64,000 nucleotides of DNA from Heterobilharzia americana (Eukaryota; Platyhelminthes; Trematoda; Strigeidida; Schistosomatidae). The translations under genes and the position numbers were made by a program. Under the pieces are notes generated by a model. The model did no database searches and had not been told where the DNA came from. It saw only the letters and a program-made list of their open reading frames with translations. The DNA is taken from NCBI GenBank assembly GCA_944470555.2, contig OX104129.1, positions 51,431,998-51,495,997 on the forward strand, written 5' to 3'. Below are positions 50,440 to 62,990 of this stretch, piece by piece; position 1 is the first letter of the stretch; each line of letters starts with the position of its first letter.

Positions 50440-50983
50440 CCTTATCTAGTTTCCTACTGGAAACCTTCCGGTGAACTGGTTAGACTTATAAAACAAAAAC
50501 CTGTGGTGCACAATACAGCAATTAATCCTTGTGCACAGCATGTTAATAAAAGTGCACTGGTTACCGAGTGGTCTATTAAAATCAAGAAAGTGCTATTTGA
50601 TAAATTCCTGTGCCCTATGTTATATGTGAAACAGGGCTCATCTCTGAAGTTTGTGAACTTATGCTTGATACCGGGATGGATTCTAAATGCAATCGAACAC
50701 TGACGAGACTTATTTTGAAGGTTTATTTGTGTTAACATGCATACTCATCATTTCAACAAAGGAGGAGTGTCCTGATCATTCACGAACAGACTGGCTAACA
50801 GTTCGTGTAAAACATATTGATATGATTATTAGCAATAATTTATGCTCGAAACGTCATCAAGTATATAATACTAGATCACTGTGTGTTATGAATCAAATAA
50901 ACAAATCTAATATGGAATTAATTGCTACCACAATGCCCAAGTTTTACACCTATACATTATGTACGTCCACATTGGGATAAAAT
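50440..50983 (+). other. Unrecognised protein-like stretch in intron
   Basis: Two adjacent plus-strand frames overlap near 50690. The first is open from about 50449 to 50703; the second runs from 50687 to 50980, one frame apart. Both are unusually long for this AT-rich region and rich in K/N/S with scattered Cys and Trp. A comparable antisense frame exists at 50454-50738. No motif was recognised. It could be an eroded transposon gene or chance. Confidence 0.25.
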
Positions 50984-51439
50984 GGTCAACACTTGAATGG
51001 CTACTTAGTTTGTTTACCTGTCCTACAACTTCAGCTTCTTTTTTGAATAGTGAGTGATATAAAGTGTTATTTTGCTCCGTTTTTCAAATAAGTATATGAT
51101 TATTTATATGAAACTGTTACCACGTGTACGAAAAACATATAGGCGGTTCTATTCTTACATACATGGTTATGTATACTGTTACTCATGTGACGATGAAACA
51201 GTTATGACTGCTAATTGTAGTTTATTCTTATCTGAAAGATGATATGATACATTTAAACGAAACGGTTAAACTAGAATTATGACTAAATGAATATGGGAAG
51301 ACTAAGTAACCACTACAAGTGATAAGAAACCCACGGAACACATGAAACGAAAATCGTTTTATCCACCGAGTGAACCACTGATTGTACAGAAAGTATTCAA
51401 CACAAAATAGACATGTCCGTTAAGTTCGAATTAGTGTTA

Positions 51440-52000
51440 ATTATGAAATGATATCATTGTAAGAACCAATGAGGACCTAGAATTACTAGGCACGGGCTTT
51501 ATTCTGGTGTGGAACTCTTCAGCTGAAGACACCCATGACTCCGCAAATGATCTAGCTGAATATCATCCGCCATTACGATAAACATGTTATCACCCAACCA
51601 AGAGGTTTGAATTTAGTGAACCATATTGTGCTGCTTATATTTCTATATACCGTGAGTAAACAGAAGTTTTAACGTCATCTCATTGTGAACACTACCATGA
51701 ATTTAATCAAAAATCTCCGGACATAGTTAACTGAATTACTGTACAAGGCCCAGTATTCAATAACTTAGAAATGGATTTCTTGAGGTTTCAATGAGAAGTC
51801 ATAGCCTTGAAGGTCAACTATGTGTGGTGTGAAGACAATTACCTGGCAATACCACTGGATTATGGTTATGTTATTCGACAAGTTAAAAGAAATAGGGAAA
51901 TGTGGGTCATTGGATTGCAAGCCAGTGAAATAATGGTAGAGTGCGTGCTGTAAGACCTGACGCTGCTGTGGTAGATACTGAATAAAATATAGATGTTTGC
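51440..52000. repeat. Head-to-head pair of SINE family B fragments, eroded
   Basis: 51440-51600 is an eroded minus copy. 51735-51990 is a plus copy whose lead (TGTGTGGTGTGAAGACAA, AGAAATAGGGAAATGTGGG, GTGCTGTAAGACCTGACGCT) matches 36.4-36.66 kb. It lacks the usual tail. Confidence 0.5.
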
Positions 52001-53251
52001 CTCCTTTACATATACCACTTTCATCATTGTTACCAATACAGAAAAAACAGCTTCTAACTAATTCCCAACAATTCCCAACACAGGATTATTAATATCCAAA
52101 CCATGCTTGCTAGTATTTCATGATTTATACTACAATGCGGTTTTACATCCAATATAATGCTGAACGTTAGGGAACTTTTTTAGGCTAACTATCAGGTGTC
52201 CTGACTCTCACTGACTTCTTTTATTGCACCAAACTCTCTTTAAGGCCAAGATATCTTCGTTCCTTATTTGTTTTATCTCCTGTGGTGTCGAAAATGTTAT
52301 GCAATAAAATAAAATGACATACGTTATTTAATACATTGGTTATTTCATATTAACCATACAAAGAGTTCTAGACAGAATTCAGTACTGCGACATATTCAGT
52401 TAGAAATTTTAATTCGATTTGGAACCATCCATCCTAAGTCTACCCCTGTGCGTCAAATGTATGCTTAGGAGGCTTGTAAGGGAGAAATCATGCATGTTTA
52501 AGTTGTTGAATAGCTGGTAATCAGTAGTAGCATCCATCGTTTCAGTTGCAATCAACCCACTTTAAGGTTATCCAGTCTTAGCGGGTTGCGGATGATACCT
52601 ATAAGTCCTGAATTCCATCTAATGACGAACGAGTTGTTACATTAATGCTGTAAAGACTAGGCTCGAAGATAATGCTGGATTCGTCTCAACTGCATCTCAT
52701 CTATTGAGGGTTCGTATGACTGTTGTCTGAATGAATTTTCCAAATAGTGAATCACAGGACCTTTTTCATCCTAGTATTATGGTTGTAACACGCAAAGGAA
52801 ATAATTCTTTGCTAACTAAACTGCTCATTTTCCAAGTTTTCGAGTAGCAGTCCATATTAAACCTTTTTCAAAATTATCACTTTATATGTACATGAGCTTT
52901 TACTGAGGCAAACATCATCTGTGACAGGGCAAATTCGATTCAACAAATGGCAGGTATTTTTAAAATTTCGTTACCACAGTTGATGCTGTTTTGATTGACT
53001 AAAAATGAAACAAGAGTTGCCATTTCTTCCTGTTATGTCCAAGAGTTTTTTAACTCCCATAGTTACTTTACACTAAATTTCCAACAGTCTTCAAATCTAA
53101 AGAATTGTCAAGTAGGATAACCTACAATCCTAGTCCTTGTATAACCCACTCAAAAAACAAAAAGTATCAGAAAGTTGATATGAAAATGATACTGAATGTC
53201 TCAGATGAACCATAACCTATCATTCTCCTTCTATATTTTTCTGAATTGCAG

Positions 53252-53783
53252 ATTCTTTTGGAACATTTGGAAAATCTTGTAGCACGGCATGAGAGATCGC
53301 TCAGAATGACTGTTGTTAAACGCCATACATCCACAGCTATGAGCACCAGTACTAATTCCTTAGTTCCAAGTGGATCAATAACCGATAATGAACCAGTTTG
53401 CTCAGAAATGGATATTTTAAATCCTTCCTCTAATTATGCATTGAATACAGCAACGGGATCAATTAGTCCTTCAATGACAGGATTAGGTTCTGAAGTTGAG
53501 GTTTTAAAAGCTTTGAAATCTTTATTTGAACATCATAAGGTTTTGGATGAAAAGGTGCACAACAGACTAAGAGTTTCACAAAATAAAGTTACGGAATTAG
53601 AGAATGAATTATCGGAAATAAAACGATCTACGTTAAGTACTGTAGTTGCAACCACACCAAGTAACAACAATATAAACCAAACCTTGATATCTACTCAAAC
53701 ACAAGTTGACAATGATTTAATGGAATCTGATGAGACAAATTCTAAAGTCAATCAAGATCAATTGAAACGATTTTCTATTGGAG
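53252..53783 (+). CDS. PPFIA: Liprin-alpha exon: LEHLE / SLRMTVVKR and [16 protein letters not shown] blocks
   Basis: 532-nt exon, phase 0 in and phase 1 out, between TTGCAG and the donor GTGAGT. It opens with [16 protein letters not shown] and LRMTVVKR, almost invariant in liprin-alpha, and continues after an insert with [20 protein letters not shown] and [14 protein letters not shown], also near-invariant. Between the two blocks is a Ser/Thr-rich, low-complexity insert of about 55 residues; vertebrate liprins have only about ten there. The C-terminal end of the exon is a Ser/Thr/Asn-rich linker without coiled-coil character. The ATG at 53246 lies in the intron and is not a start. Confidence 0.95.
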
Positions 53784-56046
53784 GTGAGTGAAGAAAGGCA
53801 AAGACGTTTATTGCAGTGATTATTTGAATGGTTTATTTTATGGACTTGTCTTACTTTCAGTCGGTATATTACAGTACTGTCATTTCTATTTAACTTAAAG
53901 CTTTCAGAAGTATTTGAAATATTTCTCTTCAACTTTTTTATTAGCTGACTACTTCATCAGTAAATACAATGATTGTTTTGAACTATAATTTTGGACACCT
54001 AGTGTATGGGTCATTTAGTAATCTTTGAATTTTATTTACATTATATGGTATACGATACTTTTTATTTAAGAGTAGCATAGTTTTCAAAAGATATGTCAAG
54101 TTCATTTATTTATATCTGAATATTCAAGTAACTGTAGCTGCAAATATCATAGGATTGAATCGTACTTGATGGTCATAAAACAGTGTCAGGGTGACTGGTT
54201 TGAATAATGATAGAATCAGTCGTTGGTTAGTTTTTTTAAGAGTATCCGACAGCACTGTTAGCAGTACGACCGGAAACAGAAGCTCTGGAAGTATCTGTCT
54301 ATAATTAAGTTGTTAATCATCATATTTCTAAACATCAAACTTTAAGGTAGGCATATATCTAACGCTTACTCGCTCTTCAAGCTAAAACAAACCCTAACTT
54401 GATATTGTCTTCCTGAATATTTCTTATTTTTGGTAGAATCAATACACACTGGGTTACTTCTTCTGGCTCATTGAATACTGTTCAACATTTCTACCGTCTG
54501 GACATACCACCTTTGCCGATCGTTTGTAGGTTTAATTTTAGTTAGTACTTAGGAAAGCGTCTTTTAATCAATGGTGATTAGATGTAGGAACTCATCCTTG
54601 GTCGTGAATTTTAAAACATATGTTGTCCATGTATATTTATCGAATTCTCCAAGAAGTTGTTGCGAAATACCTCTCTTTATCCAGACAAAAAACATTAAGG
54701 AAGTTATAGAGAAGATAATCGCCTTTTTGATGAGTCCTTTTCAAATCGGTAAAGTGTGAAAATACAATTCTATAAATACATTGCTTAAATATGTTTTAAA
54801 AAGAAATATGTATAGTGACCTATTTTACCGTAGTCTTAAAATTGTTACAGATTAACTTTTGTTTCTTACTCACCCTGTACTTTCACACAAAAAGAATCAA
54901 ACTTGGTATTAGGTAGTGCTCATTACTTTGCTTACTTTTTGCATTTTTACTTGCCAACTTTATGGAATGTTTTTTACCGTAACTTCCTTACACTTCTTTT
55001 CCAAACGTATCTTTAGTGTTCCAATAACTTTAACTTTTGACAGTTAATTCCACTGGAACGCTGTATCTTTTGGATTATTTATTGACGAGAATAAGACTTT
55101 GAAAATGAGTCGTCAAAAAGACAATCACTTCACTGCAACCACCCCTCAGACAGTTATGTTTCTGTTCTCATGCATAACTTTACTCATAAAACCAAGTCGT
55201 CTTCTATATCAGATTGCCACTGATTTGACCCTCTTATCAAATTAATTTCCCTCTTGAAAATTTAGCCATTGACTGAAAGACTTCTGCTACATATATAATG
55301 TATCCTTAATATGTAGGAAGAACACAGTTTTGTAGACAGAAATATTTCATTCGCCGGTAATCGTGGACTATCGTTTTAGGTTTGATGATATCTTGTTCCT
55401 AAAAAGAAAACACAAATATGATGTTTGTACACGGAATAAGATATTAGGAGGAAAGTAAATATTTACCCCAGAGATGATAGCAAGTAGTTTATTTTTTTCT
55501 GTCAAAGATATCTTGTTTTATTATCTAGACATCAAATGTAACATTTATAAATAAAGTAAAAAGCAGTCAGCCAACAAAATACAGTCAATCAATTTTTAGA
55601 AGAATGATTATGAAGAAAGCGTTCTTGAGAACAACAACATTTCAGCAGTCAGATGGATAAGAGTGGTATTGAATCGGTGATCAATTTATTGCAGTTTTAT
55701 CGTTATGTTAACCAAGTCACATTCTGCTACTTCATGCATTCGGTCTTGTTATTTTTTTGTAAATAAATCTAAAGTCAGGAGACTAATCTTTTGGTTCTTA
55801 ATTATAAGCTTCGAATAGTGAAAAAAACTTGCACTACAACTATTCAGTTTGCCTGCAGGTTTGTGTCTCCTCATCTGGATTGGGCTAGAAATTAAATCAC
55901 TAGTTTAGGTTGTTAAACGTTTTTGAATTCGCTAAGATTTGTACCATTAAGTTCTATCGATATGTAAACTAAGATACTTATTGCGTATAGTGTTAAAAAT
56001 ATAAATTGTATGAATTTGTTGCATCCTCTGTTCCACTTCGATTTAG
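53784..56046 (+). other. Liprin-alpha intron (2.3 kb)
   Basis: Donor GTGAGT and acceptor ..CGATTTAG. The split codon G|AA restores the frame. No repeats of the listed families and no gene seen inside. Confidence 0.8.
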
Positions 56047-56219
56047 AAACAACAAAACTACCACAAGGAACAATGGTGGGGAGTAAAAGTTCAGAACCGT
56101 TAACTTCGTCGCCTGTTTCAAGTGTTTCTTTATCGAATTTGTTTTCTGGTTCAGCATCAGCTGCTGCTATTGAAGCAGCAAATAGAATAAAAGAACTGCA
56201 GCAGAATCTTGAACAACGT
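56047..56219 (+). CDS. PPFIA: Liprin-alpha exon: linker into the second coiled coil
   Basis: 173-nt exon entered in phase 1 and left in phase 0 at the donor GTAAGT. The first two bases complete a glutamate codon begun in the previous exon, which supports the acceptor choice (ATTTAG, a weaker consensus). It encodes a Ser-rich linker and then AAAIEAANRIKELQQNLEQR, where the coiled coil resumes (family IELQEIISKQSREQ region). A minus-strand 122-codon frame over it is a shadow. Confidence 0.82.
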
Positions 56220-57414
56220 GTAAGTCCTACTGTTAGAAAATTGCAGTAAATTTGTTGATTAACGTAGCCATTACGAAACAATGTATAATCAGTTGAGACA
56301 TGAACTTAGGGGACAAAGTAGTGTAATGTTGTTTATATCTTTTCTTGTATAATTTGAGCCTGTACAGCACTCAGTAGACAACCGGAAAACATTATGGTGC
56401 TATACCATGAAGTATTCATCAGAATTTTTCTCTCATAAAATAGGATTGTAACCACACTAAGGGAAAAAGTGCGAATAAACGTTTTATGAACTTGAAATGT
56501 TTATTCAGTTGTTATTGTCTTAAAGTGTAAAACAGAGTTACATTTATCTGAATCATAAACTGAATGACCTGTTCCCACAATGTCGGAGTTGTTTCTGTCC
56601 TATGAGTACAGACAGATGTAAAGAGCAATATTATGACTTTTTACCAACTTACATTCAGGCATAACTCTTGTCTATCTTCATGGAGTGATTTTGACCTCTT
56701 GATAAGGACTACTGAATTATTTTTGGTAGTGACCACTGTCATTCATGGAATAGGCCAGTCAAACATGTCTTAAGTCTTTTCTCCCTAGTTTGTGAAATTT
56801 AGGAAAATCGCTACTAAAAATGCCATCCATTTTATGTATTCAGCATGCTTAATAGTTTTGTGCTGTTCATGGAATGGTACAGGTTTTCAGCGAGATGTTT
56901 TACTGTTTCCGCGAGAGATAGAAACAATTCAAAACATGATTTTCGCACTTCATAAGATGAACCAAACTTCACATTTAACAATGAACAGGTAGCCTTTAAA
57001 AATAGAAAAAACGAAATGCTCAACATGATGTAAACGGTTTATACCAAAGTGGTGACCGCAAATACGTGAAAAATTCATAAAGGTTTTATGAAACTTATAA
57101 GGAGTTCCTAACGTGACCAGACAAGTGGAGGACAGACCACAATTCATGCTTATTAGACTTCATATAGCATGTCTGCATTTCAACAGCTTATTCATGTTTT
57201 GATTCCGTGATAAAGTACAGATGTGTTTCACTACAGAACAAATATTCGTTTGCATTAGACTGATCAGCTTCAGTTGACTGGCTCAGACATTCAACTTCCA
57301 ACTAGTAATTTTAGGGTTTGAACTTTTACTTCACCAACTGAGGTTTGGGCTATTGTCTAATAATACACACAGATCATTATTCATGGTACTAACATTTAAC
57401 CGGTTATTGAGTTG

Positions 57415-57454
<40 letters not shown>

Positions 57455-58027
57455 TCAGTCTGTATCCAGGTAGGGTTTAGAAGGACACACTTGAAAGGCA
57501 TCATTTTATTGTTGATTACTTCAATTCAAGTAGTGATATAGATTGTTAGAGCTTAGTCTAAGTGATGGAACGTTGCTCAAAGAGCAGAACTTAAATGTAT
57601 TTTTTGTCTAAGATAGAGAATATATTTGAGATACATATTTTAAAGAAAAAATGTCGAGAACAGTCTCATGACACTGTATTTCAAAAAAATTATCATGCAT
57701 CCTAATATCTGCTCAGAGCACATAAAGTGGATTGGTTGAGCTGACAATCGATACACTTCTATCTACAAAGATTTCACCTTGCCTGTGTATAAAGTTTTCC
57801 AAGCTCATATTTTCTTGATAGTCATAATGCCAAACATGTGTGAATTCTCCATACATATGGATGATCTTCAACTGGAAAAAGAATAAAGTCTGAAAGTCAT
57901 ACGTCTTCTTAAAAAAACTAGAAAGATTCTCTAACATGAGTGTCACTATAAGACTCTTCATTGTATTAGTTTGTTTTCAAAGTTGTATATTTGTTTCCAA
58001 ATGGATTCATCTTCTGCTTGTTTTCAG
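56220..58027 (+). other. Liprin-alpha intron (1.8 kb)
   Basis: GTAAGT to TTTTCAG. It contains the AT microsatellite at 57417-57451 and otherwise nothing recognised. Confidence 0.85.
57417..57451. repeat. AT dinucleotide microsatellite
   Basis: About seventeen uninterrupted AT units within an intron. Likely length-polymorphic. Confidence 0.95.
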
Positions 58028-58141
58028 GCATCTGAGTTACTTGCTGCTAGAAGACAAGTTATCGAGTTAACAAGCCGATCGAGAGAAAGTGCCAATTCTC
58101 TTAGTCTTGCACGAAGTGAATTAAATCGTGCCAATGATCAG
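58028..58141 (+). CDS. PPFIA: Liprin-alpha exon: coiled coil
   Basis: 114-nt exon (38 codons, phase 0 at both ends) between TTTTCAG and GTAGGT. It reads ASELLAARRQVIELTSRSRE and then ANSLSLARSELNRANDQ. Heptad pattern and position match the family segment ..ERLASLSSHVTELEEDLDTARKDL, though identity is low. Confidence 0.88.
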
Positions 58142-61087
58142 GTAGGTTAAGTAAGCCATGGTAAATCTTACTGTTTTTGGGATTTGATTATTTCAAATGA
58201 CAGTTTATAAGGTGTGTGCTGTGATGTGGGTCTTCGCTTTCCAAGGTATTTTAGCAAACTGATTTGTAAGTGCAATTAATTATGGTATAAAACATTTGAA
58301 GTTTCTTAAAAGAAAGTCATAAACGTAAGTTATATTTGCTGATATCTGTGTTCAATGTGTACATGTATTACTGCAAATATTTTGATTCTGTACTCATAAC
58401 TATGAAATTTGTATGTTACTATTGCATTTAAGGACAATGAATATGAGGTAATGACACACTGACGTAGCTTTTAAAAGCGTAATTGAGGTCGGGCATGATT
58501 TTAAAGAGTCAAGAAGCCTTCACAACAGAACAGATCACATCGGTAGATGGTTTTCTTAAGAGATAGAAAGCTGTTGGATTGTACTTACGTCTTATAAGAA
58601 GCTGATTGATTGGGTTATCTTTCTTTAGCTGATGGTTAATTTTCTCTTTTATCTGTAGTAAATGCAATTTTAAATCATTTACCTCAAGTTAGTAAAGTTC
58701 TCAATGAATTGTAGATTTTACTTACAAAACTCTTACTGAGTGGATGTTATCATTTTCCTGCTCACTAATGAGCAGCAAACAACTTTATATTGATTGCTAC
58801 TTTTCCGGCAAGTTATTCACGTTCTACTTCTGATTAGTAATCGATTCTCTTTAGCTATATGATACTCACTGGGCCCTAACGTCTCATTTCCCTATTTAGT
58901 ATTAAAGGTATGAGCAAATGTTTGTAGACATTTAGTTGTTTCCCATGGTAAGTTAAACGAGAAGCTTATGAAAAAGTGATCTATTCAAAATAGAATCAAA
59001 GAGGAAAGATACTGAAATCACTCAGGTTTTCGGGAACTTTTAAGCAGGTTTCCCACTTTGAATATGATGTAGAACAAATACCAATGATTTCTTCTGGCAA
59101 GTGAACACATCACCAGCGTTCAAACTTAATAATAATAAGACAAAAGCCACTTTGTTATGTGTTATCAAATAGTATAACCCTATATTGGTGATAGAAGCCC
59201 TAGAAACTTACCCACCGAAGAGTTCTTTCACATAGTTTCGTAAAAATTTATAGTAATTAATTAGTAGCAAATAGTGAACAGTCCCACACTATTAGTCATA
59301 AATGAGAAACTTTGACAACAAATTATTCTGCATCTACTCCTATTTTCTATAATTTAAAACATTTTGTTAACAGATGTTAGTTTTAAGATTACGCAGAAAA
59401 GAGTATAGTGTTGAAATTATTCGTCTCCATGTACAGCTAAGTAGACACACAACTCGCTATCCATTCAAGTTGCCAAATGTAATATAACAGCAATGATAAA
59501 AACTAAGCAAGACGAACACCAAAAGTACGGAAATAGTATCACTATTACTTATGAGAATGCATCTAGATAGCATATGATTCGACATCTATAAGAAAAGTAA
59601 TTAGGATAAATATTTATTCAGCGGAGATTCTGGAAGAAGTAATGAGAAACAGTGGAAGCAAATGCAGAAAAGCAAAGAAACAACAGAAATTAGTAAACCA
59701 GTAGTCAAATGCAATTACGATTTTGCAGAAACTTCGTTAAACTTAAAGTTTCAATATTTCAGCAGTATTCAGCTTAGTTTTTTAATAATTAGCTCTAGTA
59801 GTCTTCATCAGTGACTTGTTCTGGATTTAGTGTCACTAGACGATGTTGTGGTGTTAGCCATTTGACATAGGAAATACAAAGGTCTTTCGAAGAACTTTGA
59901 AGTTGTCGTAGAGCTGATGCACGTCCAAGACCAAAAGGTCTTGGTAGGGATACTGGAAACTCTGTTAGGAACAGGTTAGGCATAAGACGATATGGAGAAA
60001 GCTGATAATTAAGCGTGGTGATAAACTGCCGGGGAATCTAACAACTTTATCCAGAGAAATAATGGTATGCACCACTTATAGCCCTTTAATTAAACAGAAA
60101 AACCTCAGAATCAGCTGTATAAAAGTAAAGTGAACTGGAGTAAAAGTATTCAAACTCATAAAAGAAGATGAATAAAATATACAGAAAGATGAACAGTGAT
60201 TAGGTATGGCTAGTTTTATTAGGAAAGTCAATTCCAGTTTATTTTGTTCGAACGGGACTACTGGTCATTGTGCTTATTTTTCACCTCGAGAACTAACGTC
60301 AGATATTTTACTGCTGCTGTTTTTACCTATCCGGTAGTTACCCCACCTAATATGAATAAAGCTGATTTGATAATCAGTGCGCTGAAACCTGGGTGTGTGT
60401 TTTCTGATAGCAGTTTTAAGGAAACCATTGATCTTGGATAAGGCTAGCAACCTAAGGAAAACTCCGACGAGTGTGAATTATTTGATTACTAGTAAATTGA
60501 AGTTAGTCCCTGAACTATCAAAACAAATGTGAGGAAAATATCTATTGGTGAGTTTCAAGGATGACCGTTTCTGAACTTTGAGAAACAATCTAAGAGAACG
60601 CTATGCTATAGAGTATTATTACAGGACAAGTTCATGCATTTTGTGCTAAAATTAACAGTAATAAAATATACTAAGACCTGTTGTTAGGAACCATGGATGT
60701 AAATGAAAGTCGGCTCGATAAGAAATGCTATTACCGTAACTTTGCTGACGGTTACGGTGACTGAATAGTAAAGACTTCAGAGTGAAAATCTATGCTAACA
60801 GAGTAGATGATAGTACAATTGTTTTTACATGACATCATTTACAACCAAAAACGAAATTGAGAGCAACCACTGAACACAGTTGATTTTCAGAAGTCCAAGG
60901 ATCATCTGTTTTTTTCTCATAAGGAAATGAAGAAGTACCTTATACTGATTCTATTCTATATGCTTATATGCACATGGAAATGTAAATGCCACGATGCAAA
61001 ACATTATTCGATCTTTTAAATTAGTGACGAAACATAATTTTTGAAAGAGACTTAAAAAAGCCCAATTTACTTTCATATTTTGAACAG
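58142..61087 (+). other. Liprin-alpha intron (2.9 kb)
   Basis: GTAGGT to TTTTGAACAG. No gene or listed repeat seen. The short frames at 59795-59983 (minus) and 60244-60441 (plus) lack motifs. Confidence 0.8.
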
Positions 61088-61264
61088 ATTGAAAGACTGT
61101 CACGTGAGTTGCGTGAAGCTGAACAAAGAAGATCCGATCAAGAGTCGTTAGCTACAAGTTTAGAACAAAGATATTTAATAGCTCAACGTGAACTTAATGC
61201 TGCCCAGGATATGACTGATAAGCTAAGAGCTGAGCTCGCTTTCAAATCAACGCAGCTTAAACAA
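61088..61264 (+). CDS. PPFIA: Liprin-alpha exon: coiled coil with EQRYLIAQRE block
   Basis: 177-nt exon (59 codons, phase 0 at both ends) between TTTTGAACAG and GTAAAT. It carries SLEQRYLIAQRELNAAQD and MTDKLRAELAFKSTQLKQ, matching the well-conserved family block TLEKRYLAAQREATSVHDLN and DKLENEIANKDS. With it the six exons total 1296 nt, an exact multiple of three. Later exons (rest of the coiled coil and three SAM domains that bind LAR-type phosphatases) must lie beyond 64000. Confidence 0.93.
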
Positions 61265-62643
61265 GTAAATTTTTATGCCATTTATATTGTCTATTGTTTG
61301 GGATTATTTCTGCCTAACATGACTGGCTTGACCATATGATGTTATCTAAACTATGTTGTTTCATGATCTAACTGAGAACCCATACCCTTCTTTCAAGTTT
61401 TTTGGCAGTAAGAGGGGAAACAATTCGTAGAGGTATCGTAGAAATTATATTGTACAGAAGGAAGTTTACCATTTATCCTAGAACATCATAACTTGGTTGG
61501 CCTGCGGTAAATGCATGCAGCTTTTGAAGCGCAGTTTACTTGCCATACAATTGCTGTTCACCTTTTACAAAATTATCTGCATTTACTGCTATGAGAAGCC
61601 GCTGTCGTGCTTGCTGTAGATAATACAGCTACTGTCTTAGGGGTGCCAGCGCGTGGTATATGTAGCATTATTCGACCATAGTCGATTTGACAGGTTCCAG
61701 ACAGTTAATTTGCAAAAACGGCACTAACGTTCACTGTAATCACGAAAGGTGAATGTTACAAAGTAAATATATACATATGTATTTGACAGACTACATGTTT
61801 AATTATGAGAAAATGCAATCCAGTCAACGCGAATTTTTATCCAACAAAAAGATAATAAAAAGGTTAATTAGTTATATTCCTTTCCGCAGCAAAACGAATC
61901 TTCTTTTAATAAGATTATAAGGTTGATTTAGAATTGTGGAAATCATGCTTAGAAATATCTTGGAACAACTAAACTGATTAAAGTAGAATAACGGTATTGA
62001 AAAGTGCAAACCTACCTCCACTGGATTATTGGCATTCTTCTTCTCTTTTAGAATAGAAGTATTAAAAGTCATGTCAAATAGGAACAACATTTGAAAACTG
62101 ACTTCCTGAATAGGTTCAGATAAAATACTTTCATCATCCAGGTCACCATAATTCCATCTGATTCAGCGTTTAGCTATGCCACTTTGACATCGGAGTGATC
62201 ATTATGCAGAAACCTGCTTCCTTCCTTAGTAAATACCATGAAAATTTGTATCTAGCCCTTAGAAGGGCAGATCGGTTAATTCGCCTCTTTGAGATGAACT
62301 ATCAGTGATGAACATGAGCCCAAAGAAGTGAGATATTGATTTTGTATTCATATCAGCTGATTCCAGTTTGTGGATGGATTCGACCGATATGTATGATTTC
62401 CAGTTGCTCACTACCATTAATAGTACGCATCGTCTAACTTCTCTGCTTAAAGTGTTTCTGAAAATTCCAGATTAGATTGTTTATTTAACATAGCATGAAG
62501 GGACACAGTACAATTTGATGGATGACATTTCAAGCACAATTCGTCGCACATGTTTATATAAAAGTAATAGTATGACGTCCTAACTTCCGTTATATAGTCC
62601 AAAGGTTCTTCGTTCTCTTATCTAAAAAGTAGTACAAACTTTT

Positions 62644-62843
62644 TGGTTATCCACACTGTGTGATTAATCACTCCTGTTACATGTATTAGGTGTTGATTGA
62701 ATGAACAAAGATTCTGTGATCAGTCTCCCCTCCACCTCCAATATAGCTAGGTGGAAGGAGTGATTGATCACAGAATTTTTGTTCATTCAATCAACACCTA
62801 ATACATGTAACAAGAATGATTTATCACAAAGTGCAGATATCCA
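62644..62843. repeat. Long near-perfect inverted repeat (200-bp hairpin)
   Basis: Arms 62644-62737 and 62749-62843 are reverse complements with an 11-base loop. The central 50 bases of each arm (around TACATGTATTAGGTGTTGAT) differ at only two positions; the outer 35 and inner 15 bases carry more mismatches. A SINE fragment follows within 20 bases. It could be a foldback element or a source of double-stranded or small RNA. Confidence 0.9.
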
Positions 62844-62859
62844 GAGAATTTGTATAGGT

Positions 62860-62990
62860 GAGCGCTGCTGCGACCAGTCATAGGAAGAAAATTCTGTCCA
62901 GTGCTCCCAGGTTTTCAGTGGTCTTCCAGCTGATGTCAGTCTGTGGTATATACCATCTTGAAATCGATAAATTTCAAACCCTTTAAACAA
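62860..62990 (+). repeat. SINE family B tail, plus
   Basis: Contains TCTGTCCAGTGCTCCCAGG, TTTTCAGTGGTCTTCCAG and CTGATGTCAGTCTG, as in the other B tails. The head is missing; the hairpin precedes it. Confidence 0.7.

Larger units (their letters stand above)
39834..53251 (+). other. Liprin-alpha intron (13.4 kb)
   Basis: The GTGAGT donor at 39834 and TTGCAG acceptor ending at 53251 join NNMK to ILLEHLE, exactly the family order, so no liprin exon is missing inside. Repeats inside are listed separately. The remainder is AT-rich and without supported genes. Confidence 0.85.

Noticed and set aside
55913..56281. 122-codon minus-strand frame
   Set aside because: Shadow of the liprin exon at 56047-56219, which has correct splice sites and phase on the plus strand.
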